NCBI GenBank assembly: GCA_963696625.1
Contig: CAVOKZ010000004.1
Coordinates: 1-23,822 of the forward strand
Reading direction: 5' to 3'
From: JAWVFN01 sp963696625
GTDB lineage: Bacteria; Actinomycetota; Thermoleophilia; Solirubrobacterales; 70-9
Length of the DNA: 23,822 nt
How positions within the stretch are numbered: the stretch's first letter is position 1; each line of letters starts with the position of its first letter. This document shows positions 22,358-23,822 of the stretch, in pieces. A program made the translations under genes and the position numbers. A model generated the notes under the pieces. It saw nothing but the letters and a program-made list of their open reading frames with translations. It had not been told where the DNA came from and ran no database searches.

Positions 22358-23193
22358 GCGCCGGAAGCGATCATCACGACGCCGACCATGACGATGGCGA
22401 CGCCGACCTGCCGCAGCCTCGTCAACCGCTCGTGCAGCACGAAGTAGGCGAGCATGATCGTCACCGCGGGATAGAGCGAACCGCCGACGGCAACCAGCGA
22501 GAGCAGGCCCTCGGTCGAGGCGACGGCGAAGAGGGCATTGGCGAGGACGTCGAAGAAGCCGATCATCGCGATCACCGGCAGCGCCTTGCGAATGCCGGCG
22601 AAGCTCGGACGCGCCATCGCCACTGCCGCTAGGGCGATCGATACGCCGCCGATCCGGACTGCGGCGACCGTGTTTGCGGTATCCGTCTCGGCGACGGCGT
22701 CGACGCCTACGAAGAAGATCCCGAATCCGAGCGCCGCGACGACCGCGAGCGCCACCGAGCGCAGCTCGACCGAACGCCGCTCGGCGTCGTTCTCATAGCT
22801 GACCAGCACCACCGCGACCAGGGCAACCGCGATGCCGGCGAGCTGAACGGGGGCGGGCTGCTCGCCGCGCGCCAGACCGACCGCGACCGGCACGACAACG
22901 CCCATCGCGGCGATCGGCGTCACGACCGAGATCGTCCCGATCGACATCGCAGCGTAGAAGCCGATCAGGCCGATCCCTCCGCACGCACCGGCCGCGGCGG
23001 CGAGGCCGAGCTCGCCGGCCGACATCGCGCTGTCCTGCCAGACGGAGAGCACCACCAGGGCCACGATCAGACCAGCCGTCTGGCTGAGCAGGACGACCGC
23101 GAGCACATGGTACTTGCGGCTCTGGAGGCCGCCTATGAAGTCCGAGAACCCCCAAGAGAGACTCGAGGCGAGGCTGAGCGCGACGGCGAGCAA
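22354..23193 (-). CDS. DMT-superfamily (EamA) transporter
   Basis: A 279-residue membrane protein of the drug/metabolite transporter superfamily with about ten helices in two EamA repeats (roughly 1-130 and 145-279). Signs are SSLSWGFSDFIGG at the start, GFYAAMSIGTISVVTPIAA in the first repeat, and LVAVGGSLYPAVTIMLAYFV and LHERLTRLRQVGVAIVMVGV at the end, the usual repeat-2 pattern. It would export or import a small organic molecule; the substrate is not predictable. The start is TTG 23193: an in-frame stop lies just before it and no ATG or GTG is nearby. No Shine-Dalgarno site was seen. Its stop overlaps the HAD stop on the other strand. Confidence 0.88.
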   Translation of the reverse strand: MLAVALSLASSLSWGFSDFIGGLQSRKYHVLAVVLLSQTAGLIVALVVLSVWQDSAMSAGELGLAAAAGACGGIGLIGFYAAMSIGTISVVTPIAAMGVVVPVAVGLARGEQPAPVQLAGIAVALVAVVLVSYENDAERRSVELRSVALAVVAALGFGIFFVGVDAVAETDTANTVAAVRIGGVSIALAAVAMARPSFAGIRKALPVIAMIGFFDVLANALFAVASTEGLLSLVAVGGSLYPAVTIMLAYFVLHERLTRLRQVGVAIVMVGVVMIASGA

Positions 23194-23212
23194 GGCTCAC
23201 CAGTCTGCCTGA

Positions 23213-23271
23213 CTCGGCTTGCGCCGAGGCCCGGCGGGGGTTGGGCGCGTGCGTCATCCGCGTGCGCGGAT
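23213..23271. other. Two small hairpins upstream of the transporter
   Basis: CTCGGC/GCCGAG (23213-23228; the loop reads GCAA on the minus strand, a GNRA type) and ATCCGC/GCGGAT (23256-23271, loop 4 nt). They fill the 94-bp gap between two minus-strand genes and may end the upstream transcript or form a leader of the transporter mRNA. Confidence 0.35.
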
Positions 23272-23287
23272 CACCCACGTCGGGCCT

Positions 23288-23809
23288 CTACTTCGGCGGG
23301 TTCAGGAGGATGTTGAGGAGATCGGTGATGATGTTGGTCTGCCCCGAGGTCACGGGCTCGGTGGTCTCGCTGGTGCTGGGCGGGATCAACGTCGTAGCGC
23401 CGCTGCCGGCTGTCACCACGGGGGCGCTACCCGATCCGGACCCGGAGGAGCTCGAGGGTTGGGTCGGGGTGCCGCCGCTGACCGACGAGGCGACGGGCGC
23501 GGCGCGCGGCTTGGCGTGGCGTTCAGCGCCGACGGGTCGCTTCGGCGTCACCCGCTGGTCGAGCGTCGTCGTCAGGCTCGCCGAGAGGCTCTCGATGTCA
23601 TGCGCGCGGCCTTCTTCGCCGCCCGTTTTCGCACTCGTCGTGCCGAACGCGGTCTCACTCGGGCCGGTCGCGAGCGAGTTCAACCCGCCCGCGACGCCGC
23701 CGAAGCCGATCGTCGCGCCGACCAGAACCGGGATCATGAGCAGCATCGCGCCGACCAGTCCTCTGATTGCGATGCCGCGATGCCACTGTGCGATCAATCC
23801 CTGACGCAT
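23288..23809 (-). CDS. Membrane-anchored protein with Ser/Thr/Gly-rich extracytoplasmic region
   Basis: A 173-residue protein of unknown function. A short cytoplasmic start (MRQGLIAQWHRGIAIRG) is followed by one hydrophobic helix (about 17-42, LVGAMLLMIPVLVGATIGFG). The outer part is low complexity and probably disordered: charged around 60-105 and then rich in Ser, Gly, Thr and Pro (SSSSGSGSGS). The last residues, NIITDLLNILLNPPK, form a short amphipathic helix. With the N-terminal helix acting as anchor or uncleaved signal, it may be a surface or wall-associated spacer protein. Start ATG 23809 is close to the window edge, so its promoter cannot be judged. No family was recognised. Confidence 0.65.
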   Translation of the reverse strand: MRQGLIAQWHRGIAIRGLVGAMLLMIPVLVGATIGFGGVAGGLNSLATGPSETAFGTTSAKTGGEEGRAHDIESLSASLTTTLDQRVTPKRPVGAERHAKPRAAPVASSVSGGTPTQPSSSSGSGSGSAPVVTAGSGATTLIPPSTSETTEPVTSGQTNIITDLLNILLNPPK

Positions 23810-23822
23810 GGACCGTAGTTAC

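Overview
The window is a high-GC bacterial chromosome segment. Dense coding, GC-rich third positions, frequent GTG/TTG starts, convergent genes that touch, and Lys/Arg-rich protein tails suggest an actinobacterium, possibly Thermoleophilia/Solirubrobacterales (inference only; no rRNA or other phylogenetic marker is present). No mobile element, CRISPR array, rRNA or tRNA was recognised.

Layout. 1-1371: two translationally coupled secreted trypsin-like proteases on the minus strand, the distal one cut by the window edge. 1519-6703: a carbon-use module. A GAF plus SARP-like regulator is divergent from an aldehyde dehydrogenase, followed by acetyl-CoA synthetase; aldehyde to acid to acyl-CoA is the implied flow. 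6704-6785: two copies of a 33-bp hairpin repeat. 6786-9902: membrane protein and CBS-domain protein (minus), divergent from a saccharopine-dehydrogenase-like oxidoreductase and a zinc-ribbon protein (plus). 9903-10053: a long nested hairpin. 10054-11868: a minus-strand operon of a small protein, an SDR and a degenerate alpha/beta hydrolase. 11936-12556: a pilin-like protein. 12557-15316: a minus-strand operon of haloalkane dehalogenase, a DUF2804-like protein and an LPG-synthase/flippase-like membrane protein. 15377-18544: a sulfotransferase, a hypothetical protein, an RpiB-like protein, a RibD-C reductase and a hydrolase remnant; three of these five are broken by single-base indels. 18545-22357: ACAD11-like acyl-CoA dehydrogenase, purU, APH-like kinase and HAD hydrolase. 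22354-23809: a DMT transporter and a Ser/Thr-rich anchored protein.

Two themes stand out. First, many first-in-operon genes have a TANNNT box 6-8 nt before the start codon and no Shine-Dalgarno sequence, which indicates leaderless transcripts; one divergent pair (21724/21749) sits symmetrically around a single 10-bp palindrome that supplies both -10 boxes. The central-carbon genes (regulator, ALDH, acs) instead have leaders with Shine-Dalgarno sites. Second, the HAD, APH and ACAD genes are the three domains that are fused in animal ACAD10, suggesting a split bacterial version of a hydroxyacyl-CoA phosphorylation/elimination route. In the regulator-ALDH spacer, 9-bp direct repeats phased at 11/22/33 bp end 8 bp before a -10 box, the geometry known for SARP activators.
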